The notes under the pieces were generated by a model, which did not search any database, had not been told where the DNA came from, and saw nothing but the letters and a program-made list of their open reading frames with translations. The position numbers and the translations under genes are program-made. From NCBI GenBank assembly GCA_049511115.1, contig JBEKYH010000013.1, forward strand, positions 1 to 23,157: 23,157 nucleotides of DNA. Reading direction: 5' to 3'. Position 1 is the first letter of the stretch. Every line of letters starts with the position of its first letter. This document shows positions 15,856 through 22,200 of the stretch, one piece after another. This DNA is from JBEKYH01 sp049511115. Its GTDB lineage: Bacteria > Planctomycetota > Phycisphaerae > Tepidisphaerales > Tepidisphaeraceae.

Positions 15856-16239
15856 TCAGTCCTCCGCGATCACGCTCGCCGTGGCGTGCGTCGAGACATG
15901 GCTGATGCTCACGAGCCAGCGGCGGATATGAAGTTCCTCGGCAATGCGCTGTGATTCCCCATGCAATTTTACCGACGGCTGCCCCGACTGCGCCCGGAGG
16001 ATTTCCACATCCGTCCAGGCAATCCCCCCGCGCCAGCCAGTCCCCAGCGCCTTCAGCACCGCCTCCTTCGCCGCGAACCTGCCGGCCAGATGCTCGACAT
16101 ATCGCTTGGTATTCGCGGCGCAATACGCCTGCTCCCCCGGCGTAAAGCACCGATCCAGAAAATGCTTTCCATGCTCGCGCACCATCTCCGCGATGCGCGA
16201 GGTCTCCACAATGTCTATCCCGTGGCCGATGGTCGCCAT
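15856..16239 (-). CDS. acpS: Holo-[acyl-carrier-protein] synthase
   Basis: A 127-residue phosphopantetheinyl transferase that moves 4'-phosphopantetheine from CoA onto the serine of apo-ACP, switching on fatty-acid synthesis. Family marks: GHGIDIVETSRI with metal ligand Asp9, FTPGEQAYC, then GRFAAKEAVLKALGTGWRGG with Glu59 and Lys63, and the C-terminal WLVSISHVSTHATASVIAED. Length is normal. The ATG at 16239 has no clear ribosome site, and a family A repeat lies only seven bases upstream of it. It is downstream of a receiver gene on the same strand, separated by that repeat. Confidence 0.93.
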   Translation of the reverse strand: MATIGHGIDIVETSRIAEMVREHGKHFLDRCFTPGEQAYCAANTKRYVEHLAGRFAAKEAVLKALGTGWRGGIAWTDVEILRAQSGQPSVKLHGESQRIAEELHIRRWLVSISHVSTHATASVIAED

Positions 16240-16245
16240 GCCGGA

Positions 16246-16410
16246 TTTTTACCGCGAAGGCGCGAAGAACGCGAAGGAATTCAAAAGAGAAGATTCACCA
16301 CGGAGGACTCAGAGGACACAGAGGTAAATCAAAATCAGAATTGGTTTTGTTTTTTCCTCCGTGTCCTCTGTGTCCTCTAGCGAGGCGCAGCCGAGCGGGT
16401 GGTGAGACTT
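16246..16410. repeat. Family A repeat, left outer arm plus inner module (A4)
   Basis: ACCGCGAAGGCGCGAAGAAC is the outer arm. Then come GAGGACTCAGAGGACACAGA and its complement TCCTCCGTGTCCTCTGTGTC. Here the CTAGCGAGGCGCAGCCGAGC insert is in the right inner arm, the mirror position of that in A1 and A3. The right outer arm is missing. The element occupies nearly the whole gap between acpS and the receiver gene. Confidence 0.88.
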
Positions 16411-16418
16411 TCTTCTCT

Positions 16419-16835
16419 TCACGCCGTTGGCGTGGCGGGCGTTGCCGGCGCCGCGCCGACCAGCCTCTGCGCCGTGGCGATCAGTTTTTCCATTTTCACC
16501 GGCTTGGTCAGGTATTCGCTCACGCCCAGGCTTTCGGCGTACATCTTGTGTCGCGCCCCCTGGTTGCCGGTAATCATGATGACAAACGGCTTGGCATTCC
16601 GGGGCTTCTTCGATTTGATCTTTTCCAGCACGAGAAATCCGCTGCGGCCGGGAAGCATCATGTCCAGCACCACCACGTCCGGCTGCCCCTTCTCGGCCAG
16701 CTCGACGGCCTTGTTGCCATTGCTGGCGGTCTCGACGGTCGCCCCCGTCGGCTCAAAGGCGGCCTGCATGGAAGTGAGAATATCGTGGTCATCATCCACC
16801 AGGAGAATCCGCTTGCCATCTAAAGGTTGACTCAT
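16419..16835 (-). CDS. Stand-alone receiver-domain response regulator
   Basis: A 138-residue CheY-like protein. The acidic pocket is Asp14/Asp15 (ILLVDDDHDI), the phospho-acceptor is Asp58 (VVVLDMMLPG), and the switch residues are Thr89 (IMITGNQG) and Lys111 (YLTKPVKM). There is no output domain; the chain ends in an Ala/Pro/Thr tail. It must therefore act by protein-protein contact in a phosphorelay or as a phosphate sink. No histidine kinase is in the window. The ATG at 16835 follows GGAGAG; the frame is open upstream to 17036, but that part translates a 10-bp tandem repeat and is not credible protein. Confidence 0.9.
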   Translation of the reverse strand: MSQPLDGKRILLVDDDHDILTSMQAAFEPTGATVETASNGNKAVELAEKGQPDVVVLDMMLPGRSGFLVLEKIKSKKPRNAKPFVIMITGNQGARHKMYAESLGVSEYLTKPVKMEKLIATAQRLVGAAPATPATPTA

Positions 16836-17333
16836 ATCGGTCTCTCCAGTCCGCCCCTCGCTTGCCACAGCGCCGCCCAATCTTAGGTTGAGTTTCCGCC
16901 CATACGGAGGCCTTGTCAAGAAATTCCGGACAGTATTCGACGGCGGCCGAGGCGCGATGGAACGGTTTGGAACACTTTGGAACACTTTGGAACACTTTGG
17001 AACAGATTCATGGGGTTCGCATGGCCAGAACTCCATATAACATCGGCCTCCCTCGTTGAATGAGGCGCAATCTCATAACGTCGGCATTGTTCGGCGGCTA
17101 ATCATCGGCCTGCAAGTGCTGAACAATAGGACATATCCCTATGACATTTGTTGCTGCGAATGTTTCTACTTTCGTCACCACGCCTACCGGAGCGCAGATG
17201 GGAAAGCGAAGCATGCAGGCGTTATCTCGCGTGCGGGGAACGCCGAGGCCCCGTTGGAAACCGAAGACGGCTACCAACGAAAGGACAAATAATCGGTGGC
17301 TGTCCCTGGTTTTCTGGGTTTTCTGAGATCCTA
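16836..17333. other. Non-coding stretch without recognisable gene
   Basis: Apart from the 10-bp tandem repeat at 16959-17005 and a REP-like motif GGTGGCTGTCCCTGG at 17295-17309, nothing firm is visible. Short open frames on both strands (for example 17056-17292 plus) show no protein-like pattern. Base composition falls towards AT around 17050-17150, suggesting old inserted DNA. Confidence 0.5.
16959..17005. repeat. 10-bp tandem repeat (GGAACACTTT)n
   Basis: About 4.7 copies of a 10-bp unit: GGAACGGTTT, three exact GGAACACTTT, then GGAACAG. The unit is close to one helical turn. It lies 124-170 bases upstream of the receiver-protein start, so it could act as an array of regulator sites. It could equally be a simple repeat. 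Confidence 0.85.
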
Positions 17334-17582
17334 TTAGTGACCGGAAAGTGTATCGTTCCACGTTTCTTCATGGACAAAATCTTTATAATCAAAGTTGTCT
17401 TCTAAATCGGCGCCTGCGGCATATGTTGGATAGAAGTCTCTTCCGACCAAAATCCCGCCGTCTGGAAAAGCGTAATCATCATATTGTTGCATTTCAGCGG
17501 TTACTGTCCAGCAAAAGCTCCCGGTTCCTGGTTGACCGGCGATAGTTACAACTGCATTATGGTAGCCGAAATGGCCCGATCC
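17334..17582 (-). pseudogene. 3' remnant of an unknown, lower-GC gene
   Basis: The minus strand holds an open frame of about 80 codons ending in TAA at 17334-17336, with no start codon near its 5' end. Its product looks like real protein: GHFGYHNAVVTIAGQPGTGS, then FCWTVTAEMQQYDDYAFPDG, RDFYPTYAAGADLEDNFDY and KDFVHEETWNDTLSGH. It is rich in Tyr, Phe and Asp and uses AT-rich codons, unlike its neighbours. Upstream the frame runs straight into the GATACC tandem repeat and REP motif, where the 5' part has been lost. No family was recognised. It is most likely the tail of a gene acquired by transfer and cut by a REP/RayT event. Confidence 0.55.
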
Positions 17583-17633
17583 GGGATACCAGGGGATACT
17601 AGAGGGGATACCAGGGGATACCAGGGACAGTCA
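17583..17633. repeat. GGGGATACCA tandem repeat ending in a REP-like motif
   Basis: Four imperfect copies of GGGGATACCA (one reads GGGGATACTAGA) run into CAGGGACAGTCA (17622-17633). That 12-mer has an exact inverted partner, TGACTGTCCCTG, at 17852-17863. The pair encloses the RayT stub. Confidence 0.75.
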
Positions 17634-17678
17634 CCGTTTAACTTGCCTTGAAACCGTCCTGCTGGTACCCTCTGGCCC

Positions 17679-17864
17679 ATGGCCCGCGTCGCTCGCATCG
17701 TCATCGCGGATTCTCCCCATCATCTCACGCAGCGCGGCAACAACCGCCAGGACGTTTTCTTTGTCGATGACGACCTATGGGCTTACCTGAAATTTCTCGC
17801 GCTGCAAGCCCGTCTTTACGGGGTGGAGATTTTGGGCTATTGCCTGACGATTGACTGTCCCTGA
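17679..17864 (+). pseudogene. Truncated REP-associated tyrosine transposase (RayT / Y1 type)
   Basis: Only the first 61 residues remain: MARVARIVIADSPHHLTQRG, then NNRQDVFFVDDDLWAYLKFL and YGVEILGYCLTIDCP. This is the N-terminus of IS200-like Y1/HUH transposases of the RayT group, which are normally about 200-250 residues long. In intact relatives YCLMPNHVHLL follows; here the chain breaks exactly at the place of the HUH motif and ends within a REP-like TGACTGTCCCTG. Both the His pair and the catalytic tyrosine are gone, so it cannot be active. Inverted REP motifs flank it (17622-17633 and 17852-17863). It is a deletion product, perhaps a MITE-like element. Confidence 0.8.
17852..17863. repeat. 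REP-like motif, right partner
   Basis: TGACTGTCCCTG is an exact 12-bp reverse complement of 17622-17633. A third, imperfect copy (GGTGGCTGTCCCTGG) is at 17295-17309. Confidence 0.7.
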
Positions 17865-17940
17865 TTTGAGCGGCGGTCATTGACTCCAAGCCCCCCTGTG
17901 CGGAAGATTGCGCCTAAACGGCCCAATAACAGGGAGGTTC

Positions 17941-18789
17941 ATGCGCGGTCCGCTGCAGTTTCTAATTCATGCTGGCAAGGCATTGTTGGTTGCCGGTCTT
18001 ATCGGCGCGGGGGGATGCGCGCACCGGGTGCCGCAGGAGCAAGCCGTCGGGTTGATTCCGCCGGATCAGCGGGCGGCGGATTTGCGGGATGACAGCCGCC
18101 GCATGTTGGGCGTGGATCGGGCCCCGGCCGTGCCGCTCAATGAACCGATCTACCAGATCCCCTTCACGGCCATGGGGGCGGGATTTGACGCGGTGTTTGT
18201 CTCGCCGAGCGTACGACTCTACATGATTTTGACCGGCGACACAGCCGCCACCGCGGCGCGGGACATGCTCGACCAGCAGTACCCCGACAAGCGCCGCTTT
18301 GGCATCCTGCGCCTGGCCCAGGAAGCGTATGCCCGCCAGGGATTGTCAGAGCGCGATCTCTGGGCCGATCTGGCCCGGCGCGACCCGGATTACACGGTGC
18401 GCGCCGCCGGCATCCGCGCGTTGAATTGGTCGCGCGATCCGGCCCATACGCAGGTTTTCATTGATGCCCTCAAGGACGACCAGCCGCTCGTGCGGATGGA
18501 GGCGGCCAAGGCGCTGGCCAATGTCCCCAATGTTCAGGCCGCTACCCCGCTGCTGGACCGGCTGCAAAACGACGACAGCCGCGACGTTCGCATCGCCGCC
18601 GCCGACGCGCTGCGGTGTTATAAGACGGATGAAACGGCCCACGCGCTGATCGCCGTGCTGAATGACACCGATTTTGACGTGGCCTGGCAGGCGCGCCAGA
18701 GCCTGCGGCTCATGACGGCTTACGATTTCGGCTACAACCAGAGCGCCTGGCTCGATTTCCTGGCGACCAGCAAACAGCCGTTTCAATAG
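17941..18789 (+). CDS. HEAT-repeat lipoprotein
   Basis: A 282-residue protein. A hydrophobic signal ends in LIGAGGC with Cys26 as the likely lipidated residue. After a linker, residues about 95-270 form a helical repeat array of HEAT/PBS type, with repeated hydrophobic-Ala helices such as YTVRAAGIRALNWS, PLVRMEAAKALANVP, RDVRIAAADALRCYK and DVAWQARQSLRLMT at about 30-residue spacing. Such solenoids act as protein-binding scaffolds; an envelope assembly or monitoring role is inferred. The ATG at 17941 has GGGAGG three bases upstream, a tight spacing. A TTG at 17908 is the only longer alternative and would put an unneeded tail before the signal peptide. A family B palindrome follows the gene. 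Confidence 0.85.
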   Translation: MRGPLQFLIHAGKALLVAGLIGAGGCAHRVPQEQAVGLIPPDQRAADLRDDSRRMLGVDRAPAVPLNEPIYQIPFTAMGAGFDAVFVSPSVRLYMILTGDTAATAARDMLDQQYPDKRRFGILRLAQEAYARQGLSERDLWADLARRDPDYTVRAAGIRALNWSRDPAHTQVFIDALKDDQPLVRMEAAKALANVPNVQAATPLLDRLQNDDSRDVRIAAADALRCYKTDETAHALIAVLNDTDFDVAWQARQSLRLMTAYDFGYNQSAWLDFLATSKQPFQ

Positions 18790-18800
18790 GTCGATTTGAC

Positions 18801-18856
18801 GTAGGGTGGGCACGGCCCACCGTCTTTGCAACCGAGGTGGGCGTTGCCCACCCTAC
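18801..18856. repeat. Family B palindrome, copy B3
   Basis: TAGGGTGGGCACGGCCCACC faces GGTGGGCGTTGCCCACCCTA across a 14-base centre. It lies 11 bases after the HEAT gene stop and could fold as a terminator hairpin. It creates a false upstream start for the dehydrogenase gene. Confidence 0.9.
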
Positions 18857-18889
18857 CCATGCGCAAGCTTCGCGGTCCTCTCTTCTCCC

Positions 18890-19846
18890 ATGCGCGCCTT
18901 AGTCTTCGATCAAACGCTCTCCTTCCGGCCGCGACAGGCCGAGCCCTCGCCGGCCGACGGCGATACGCTGGTCCGCGTCCGCCAGGCGGGCATCTGCGCC
19001 ACCGACCTGGAAATCGCCGGCGGGTACATGAATTTCGCCGGCGTGCTGGGCCACGAATTCGTCGGCGTCGTCGAGCATTCGCCGGATAAAAACCTCATCG
19101 GTCAGCGCGTCGCGGGTGAGATCAACGTCGTCTGCGGGCGATGCGATCTCTGCCTCAGCGGCCTGGCTAGTCACTGCCGCAATCGCACGGTTCTGGGAAT
19201 TCTTCATCACGATGGCGCCTTCGCCGACTATCTGCGCCTGCCCGCGGCCAATCTGCACGCCCTTCCCGATACGATTGACAACGACGCGGCGGTCTTCATC
19301 GAGCCGCTGGCGGCCGCGTTCCAGGTGCAAAAGCAGATCGCCCTGGACGGCCGAAAATGGGTGACGGTCCTGGGCGACGGAAGATTGGGTCTGCTCGTGG
19401 CCCAGGTGCTGCGCAACGCGGGCTGCCCCGTGCGCGTCATCGGCAAACACCCCGAGAAACTGGCCCTGTGCGAGAAATGGCAAATCCGCTCGCGCCCCCT
19501 GGCCGACATTTCGCCGCGGCACGATCAAGATGTGGTGGTCGATTGCACCGGCAGCGCCGAAGGCTTGGAACTGGCCCTGCAAATGGTCCGCCCGCGCGGA
19601 ACGGTGGTCCTGAAAACCACCGTCGCCAAACCCAAGGCGATCAACCTCGCCCCGGTGGTGATCGACGAGATCAACATCATCGGCAGCCGCTGCGGCCCAT
19701 TCCGCCAGGCGATTGGCGCGCTGGCCCAGAAGCAGATCGATGTCGCCAGCCTGATCCACCGCCGCATGAAAATCGAACAGGGCGTGCAGGCGATCGAGCT
19801 GGCGGGAAGGCCCGGAGTGTTGAAGGTCATTTTGACGATGGAGTGA
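18890..19846 (+). CDS. Zinc-dependent medium-chain alcohol dehydrogenase family protein
   Basis: A 318-residue MDR-family oxidoreductase. Catalytic-zinc residues Cys36 (AGICATDLEIAGG), His55 (GHEFVGVVE) and Glu138 (FIEPLAAAFQV) are present. A structural-zinc set, Cys82, Cys85, Cys88 and Cys96, lies in VCGRCDLCLSGLASHC. The Rossmann motif is LGDGRLGLLVAQVL (161-174). The chain is a little shorter than the usual 340-350 residues. The substrate is probably a polyol or sugar alcohol, or another secondary alcohol, but cannot be fixed from sequence. The ATG at 18890 was chosen because the frame upstream is a translated family B palindrome. The QueC-like gene follows after another such palindrome; a shared transcript is possible. 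Confidence 0.9.
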   Translation: MRALVFDQTLSFRPRQAEPSPADGDTLVRVRQAGICATDLEIAGGYMNFAGVLGHEFVGVVEHSPDKNLIGQRVAGEINVVCGRCDLCLSGLASHCRNRTVLGILHHDGAFADYLRLPAANLHALPDTIDNDAAVFIEPLAAAFQVQKQIALDGRKWVTVLGDGRLGLLVAQVLRNAGCPVRVIGKHPEKLALCEKWQIRSRPLADISPRHDQDVVVDCTGSAEGLELALQMVRPRGTVVLKTTVAKPKAINLAPVVIDEINIIGSRCGPFRQAIGALAQKQIDVASLIHRRMKIEQGVQAIELAGRPGVLKVILTME

Positions 19847-19850
19847 ACGA

Positions 19851-19906
19851 GTAGGGTGGGCATCGCCCACCAGTTTGTGACAAGCGGTGGGCGATGCCCA
19901 CCCTAC
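19851..19906. repeat. Family B palindrome, copy B4
   Basis: TAGGGTGGGCATCGCCCACC and GGTGGGCGATGCCCACCCTA form an exact 20-bp inverted repeat, the cleanest copy in the window. It begins five bases after the dehydrogenase stop and ends 21 bases before the QueC-like gene's ATG. Confidence 0.92.
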
Positions 19907-19927
19907 ATGCTGACGACGGAGCAAGCC

Positions 19928-20575
19928 ATGGCCAAAGACTTCGCGGTGATCCTCAACAACGGCGGGATCAACAGCGCCGTGACGACGGCGATTGCGTCGC
20001 AGAAATTCCGGCCCATTCTCGTCCACGCGGAAATCTCGCAGACGCCCTCGGCCCGCAAGCGTGCGGCGTATGACCAGCAGGTGACGCACTTCAAGCCGTA
20101 CCGCGAGACAACCGTGACGCTGCCGCCGGTGCCGCCGCCGAATCCGGCCAATGTTCACGCCGACCCGCGCGCCACGCCGCCGATCGCGCCGCGACTGATC
20201 GGCATGCTGCCGCTGATGGCCGTCGCCGCGCAGGTGGCCGCCCAGTTCCAGGCCGCCGCCATCTACCTCGGCATGCGCGTCGGCCCCGACGGCGACGACC
20301 TCGCCCAGGTGGCCGAGTTCTTCCAAATCTGGAGCGAACTGGTGCAAATTCCCTGCCGCCTGGCGGATTTGGAAGTGGTCACGCCGCTGCTGGAATTGGA
20401 ACCGTGGCAGGTTGTGGATGTGGGTTTCCAGGTGGCCGTGCCATTTGAGCGCACATGGAGCTGCCAGCATGAAGCGAGCGACCCGTGCTGGTCGTGCCGC
20501 GGATGCCGCGCCCGCGAAGCGGCTTTCGTGCAGGCGGCCAAGCCGGATCCGTTGCGCGCGGCGAAGAGAACTTAA
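19928..20575 (+). CDS. QueC-like (ExsB family) protein with altered PP-loop
   Basis: A 215-residue protein. The N-terminus AVILNNGGINSAVTTAIASQ aligns with the ATP-pyrophosphatase loop of QueC (consensus SGGLDS), but reads NNGGINS at 10-16, so Ser and Asp are both Asn. The C-terminus TWSCQHEASDPCWSCRGCR has the four zinc cysteines in the C-x7-C-x2-C-x2-C spacing of QueC and is followed by AREAAF. The middle (GMLPLMAVAAQVAAQFQAAA, IYLGMRVGPDGDDLAQ) also fits the family. True QueC turns 7-carboxy-7-deazaguanine into preQ0 using ATP. With the altered loop this may be a paralogue with a different ligand or no ATP cleavage. No queD, queE or folE is near. The ATG at 19928 follows GGAG and avoids the palindrome-derived extension. 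Confidence 0.82.
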   Translation: MAKDFAVILNNGGINSAVTTAIASQKFRPILVHAEISQTPSARKRAAYDQQVTHFKPYRETTVTLPPVPPPNPANVHADPRATPPIAPRLIGMLPLMAVAAQVAAQFQAAAIYLGMRVGPDGDDLAQVAEFFQIWSELVQIPCRLADLEVVTPLLELEPWQVVDVGFQVAVPFERTWSCQHEASDPCWSCRGCRAREAAFVQAAKPDPLRAAKRT

Positions 20576-20611
20576 GGAGACTTAAAGAGGGGGAGATGGG
20601 GCGGCAGCAAT

Positions 20612-20666
20612 GTAGGGTGGGCATCGCCCACCGCTTGCCGAAAATGGTGGGCGATGCCCACCCTAC
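20612..20666. repeat. Family B palindrome, copy B5
   Basis: TAGGGTGGGCATCGCCCACC and GGTGGGCGATGCCCACCCTA again, with a 13-base centre. It lies 36 bases after the QueC-like gene, where it could serve as a terminator hairpin. Confidence 0.92.
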
Positions 20667-20776
20667 AAAAGACTGAGGCGCAGACCGGGTGATTAGGCGG
20701 CTAAGTATGGGCGAGTGGGGGCTGCAGAGTCACACCTTTGGGGTTATTTCCTAGATTTTTCAAGGCCAAAAAACAT

Positions 20777-20804
20777 TTGCAATTCTTGCGGCGCTCGATA
20801 GACT
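20777..20804 (+). promoter_or_regulatory. Candidate promoter for the PEP-CTERM gene
   Basis: TTGCAA (20777-20782) and TAGACT (20799-20804) are spaced by 16 bases, each matching four of six positions of the sigma-70 consensus. It would give a leader of more than 200 bases before the ATG at 21034. The rest of 20667-20776 and 20805-21033 holds no gene I can support, only direct repeats described under findings. Confidence 0.35.
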
Positions 20805-21033
20805 AGGTTTGTTGTTCGGAGAGAGGAGCGATGGGCGTCGTGCGCAGCCGGTCGCTTGGAGAAGGCAACCTGTCCGTGCCGAGAGCGAGCTGTTCGGCGC
20901 TGCGAGAACTCCCTTTACACAGCAAAATTACCTGCAATATCACAAGGGTCTGCCACGCCGCGAAATTTCCGTTACTCGTTGGCGCGGCCGGGGATGTAAT
21001 CATGAGGGCCGGGGATGTTGTTCGGAGGCTCGA

Positions 21034-22194
21034 ATGCGAAACGATGGATCAACCGCGGCGTCTTTGGCTCGGTGGACAGCCTGCGTCGTCGCGGCGGCGT
21101 TTAGCGCCTGGGCGGCCGCGCCGCTCAAGGCACAGGCGACTTACACTGGCGCCGTGCTCTATCCGCTAACGATACCGAGTGGGTTTGAATCATCTCTGCC
21201 GGTCGTGATCGGCTCACCCGGCTCAAGCATCGCCGGCCAGACGGTTGGCGCGGCCTACGCCCCAGCCGGGCAAAATGCGCTGATCTGGTCAGCCAACTCC
21301 GTCATCAACCTTAACCCCACCGGATACCAGACCTCGATCGTAGCCGCCACTGACGGCACGCAGCAGTTCGGTAACGCCCTCGTCGAGCCGAATCAGGAAC
21401 ACGTCCTGCTCTGGTCCGGTTCGGCCCAGGCATTCGTCGACCTGACCCCCAGCGGAGCTACTTCAGCCGGCGCCGAGGGAATGAGTTCGACGCAACAAGT
21501 CGGTTTCGTCGGAAATAGCGCCTATGTGTGGTCGGGAACGGCCGCGTCGGCTGTCGATCTCGCTCCGGCCGGCTACACCGGTTCCGAAGCTCGCGGCACC
21601 AACGGCTCTCAACAAGTCGGCTGGGCCCTGGATAGCGCGGGCATGCATGCCATGCTTTGGAGCGGATCGGCCGCAACAGCCGTCAAGCTTGACCCACCAG
21701 GATCCACTTCCTCCCAGGCCGTCGGAATCAGCCCTTCCGGCAATCAACAGGTCGGCAACGGAATCCTCTCCGGGGCAACCAGCGAGCACGCCCTCATGTG
21801 GTCCGGCACCTCCGCGTCAACGGTTGATCTCAACCCGGCCGGCGCTTCCTCCTCGTATGCCGTCGGCACGAACGGAGCCGACCAGATCGGCTACATCATT
21901 TCCGGCTCCAACGACGAGGCGTATCTTTGGTCCGGCTCCGCCGCTTCGGCCGTCAACCTGCAATCGCTCCTGCCCGAGACCGATGCCTGGACCTCATCCA
22001 TGCCGAGCTCGATCGACGCTTCAGGCAATGTCTTCGGCACCGCCGTTGGCACAGTGAATGGCGTCACCGGCACCTACGCCGTCGAATGGGCAGCGCCGGT
22101 GCCCGAACCGGCAATGCTTCCGTGCCTGGCGATCATCGGCGCCGTTCTGCTATCGCGGCGGAGACGCAGCGTGCCACGCCGTTGTGCGGAATAG
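21034..22194 (+). CDS. PEP-CTERM surface protein with HAF-like WSG repeats
   Basis: A 386-residue exported protein preceded by GGAGG five bases before the ATG. Residues 1-33 form the signal peptide (ending APLKAQA). Residues about 60-355 hold six to seven units of about 43-50 residues with the pattern hALhWSG-(S/T)A-VDLxPxG-xxSxAxG-xxG-QQVG, e.g. HVLLWSGSAQAFVDLTPSG and AYVWSGTAASAVDLAPAG. This resembles the extracellular HAF repeat and could form a beta-propeller. The C-terminus is a full PEP-CTERM sorting signal: VPEP, a hydrophobic helix (CLAIIGAVLL), then the basic cluster SRRRRS. An exosortase should cut it and place it in the envelope or matrix. The frame is open upstream to 20809, but that part has no signal peptide. 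Confidence 0.88.
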   Translation: MRNDGSTAASLARWTACVVAAAFSAWAAAPLKAQATYTGAVLYPLTIPSGFESSLPVVIGSPGSSIAGQTVGAAYAPAGQNALIWSANSVINLNPTGYQTSIVAATDGTQQFGNALVEPNQEHVLLWSGSAQAFVDLTPSGATSAGAEGMSSTQQVGFVGNSAYVWSGTAASAVDLAPAGYTGSEARGTNGSQQVGWALDSAGMHAMLWSGSAATAVKLDPPGSTSSQAVGISPSGNQQVGNGILSGATSEHALMWSGTSASTVDLNPAGASSSYAVGTNGADQIGYIISGSNDEAYLWSGSAASAVNLQSLLPETDAWTSSMPSSIDASGNVFGTAVGTVNGVTGTYAVEWAAPVPEPAMLPCLAIIGAVLLSRRRRSVPRRCAE

Positions 22195-22200
22195 GCAACC

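Noticed and set aside
16959..17005. Tandem repeat considered as a CRISPR array
   Set aside because: The units are 10 bp and directly joined with no spacers, and no cas gene is present.
16836..17036. 67-codon N-terminal extension of the receiver protein
   Set aside because: It translates the 10-bp tandem repeat; a GGAGAG ribosome site and the normal receiver start support the ATG at 16835.
17056..17292. 78-codon plus-strand frame with a Cys cluster (DICCCECFYF)
   Set aside because: There is no ribosome site, no recognisable domain, and alternative frames on both strands are equally open; the segment is treated as inserted non-coding DNA.
18899..20470. Minus-strand open frame of about 520 codons opposite the dehydrogenase and QueC-like genes
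   Set aside because: It reads through a family B palindrome and two genes with clear zinc and Rossmann motifs on the plus strand; it shows no domain pattern of its own.
20809..21033. N-terminal extension of the PEP-CTERM frame containing ESELFG, recalling the GAFTGA loop of sigma-54 activators
   Set aside because: Only six residues match, no Walker A motif or other AAA+ block surrounds them, and the signal peptide and ribosome site place the true start at 21034.
20831..21169. 112-codon frame with a good ribosome site overlapping the PEP-CTERM start
   Set aside because: It has no recognisable domain and becomes Arg-rich where it shares DNA with the signal peptide of the real gene. A short leader peptide cannot be excluded, so it is mentioned under findings only.
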